Positions 6,549 to 6,658 of a stretch of 6,658 bases of DNA are shown here, one piece after another. The number at the start of each line of letters is the position of its first letter. The stretch's first letter is position 1. This DNA comes from Gammaproteobacteria bacterium. Lineage in GTDB: Bacteria > Pseudomonadota > Gammaproteobacteria > Chromatiales > Chromatiaceae. Below the pieces are notes generated by a model. That model was not told the DNA's origin. It made no database searches and worked only from the letters and a program-made list of their open reading frames with translations. The stretch spans positions 1 through 6,658 of the forward strand of contig JAGVUH010000667.1 of NCBI GenBank assembly GCA_019136395.1. Direction: 5' to 3'. Made by a program: the position numbers and the translations under genes.

Positions 6549-6658
6549 CTACTCGCTCCCCTCCGCATAAATCTGCCCGGAGAGTGCCATCTGGATGGCG
6601 ACGAGCGGGTTATAGCCGCGGTAGGCCATGGACTGAAGGTAGCTGGAGATACGGCAAT
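6549..6658 (-). CDS. 3' end of an unidentified gene running off the right edge
   Basis: Reading leftward from base 6656, 35 codons end at a TAG (6551-6549). The visible C-terminus includes SYLQSMAYRGYNPLVAIQ and ends IYAEGSE. Nearly all third positions are G or C, as in the real genes here, and the other two minus-strand frames look less gene-like, so the frame is probably coding. The pattern of a helix, then RGYNPL and another helix vaguely recalls the C-terminal ends of some transposases (IS66-like), but no terminal inverted repeat is visible between its stop and the next gene, so that is no more than a hint. It lies 19 bases upstream of the repressor on the same strand and might share its transcript. 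Confidence 0.55.
   Translation of the reverse strand, partial: CRISSYLQSMAYRGYNPLVAIQMALSGQIYAEGSE

Overview
The window is a GC-rich chromosomal segment whose proteins resemble gammaproteobacterial housekeeping families most closely. The RuvB and dihydrolipoyl dehydrogenase tracts align easily from memory with the E. coli proteins. G/C-ending codons dominate, which would suit a Chromatiales-like purple sulfur bacterium or a relative. That placement is an inference from composition and protein similarity only.

Left and centre (1-5145), all on the plus strand: the 3' two thirds of a dihydrolipoyl dehydrogenase gene (lpd, cut by the window edge); a small membrane protein of the FUN14 type with a proline-rich region of three 15-residue repeats; a full penicillin-binding protein 1C (pbpC) with an unusual low-complexity insertion in its transpeptidase domain; and the Holliday-junction motor gene ruvB, standing without ruvA or ruvC beside it. 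These genes serve unrelated jobs: central carbon metabolism, membrane, cell wall and recombination. Gaps of 53, 104 and 143 bases separate them, so they need not form one operon.

Right (5146-6658) is more accessory in character. A 312-base stretch without a convincing gene leads to a vapBC-type toxin-antitoxin pair. Its AbrB-fold antitoxin is intact, but its PIN-domain toxin is broken by what looks like a single-base deletion near 5956. Convergent to this, on the minus strand, lies a CsoR/RcnR/FrmR-family metal-sensing repressor carrying the full His3/Cys35/His60/His64 ligand set of RcnR. It is preceded 19 bases upstream by the last 35 codons of an unidentified minus-strand gene that runs off the window.

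I found no rRNA, tRNA, CRISPR array or complete insertion sequence, and no clear evidence of an undescribed multi-gene system. The most checkable oddities are the frameshifted vapC, the RcnR-type ligand set with no exporter gene visible inside the window, the repeat-bearing FUN14 protein and the pbpC insertion.
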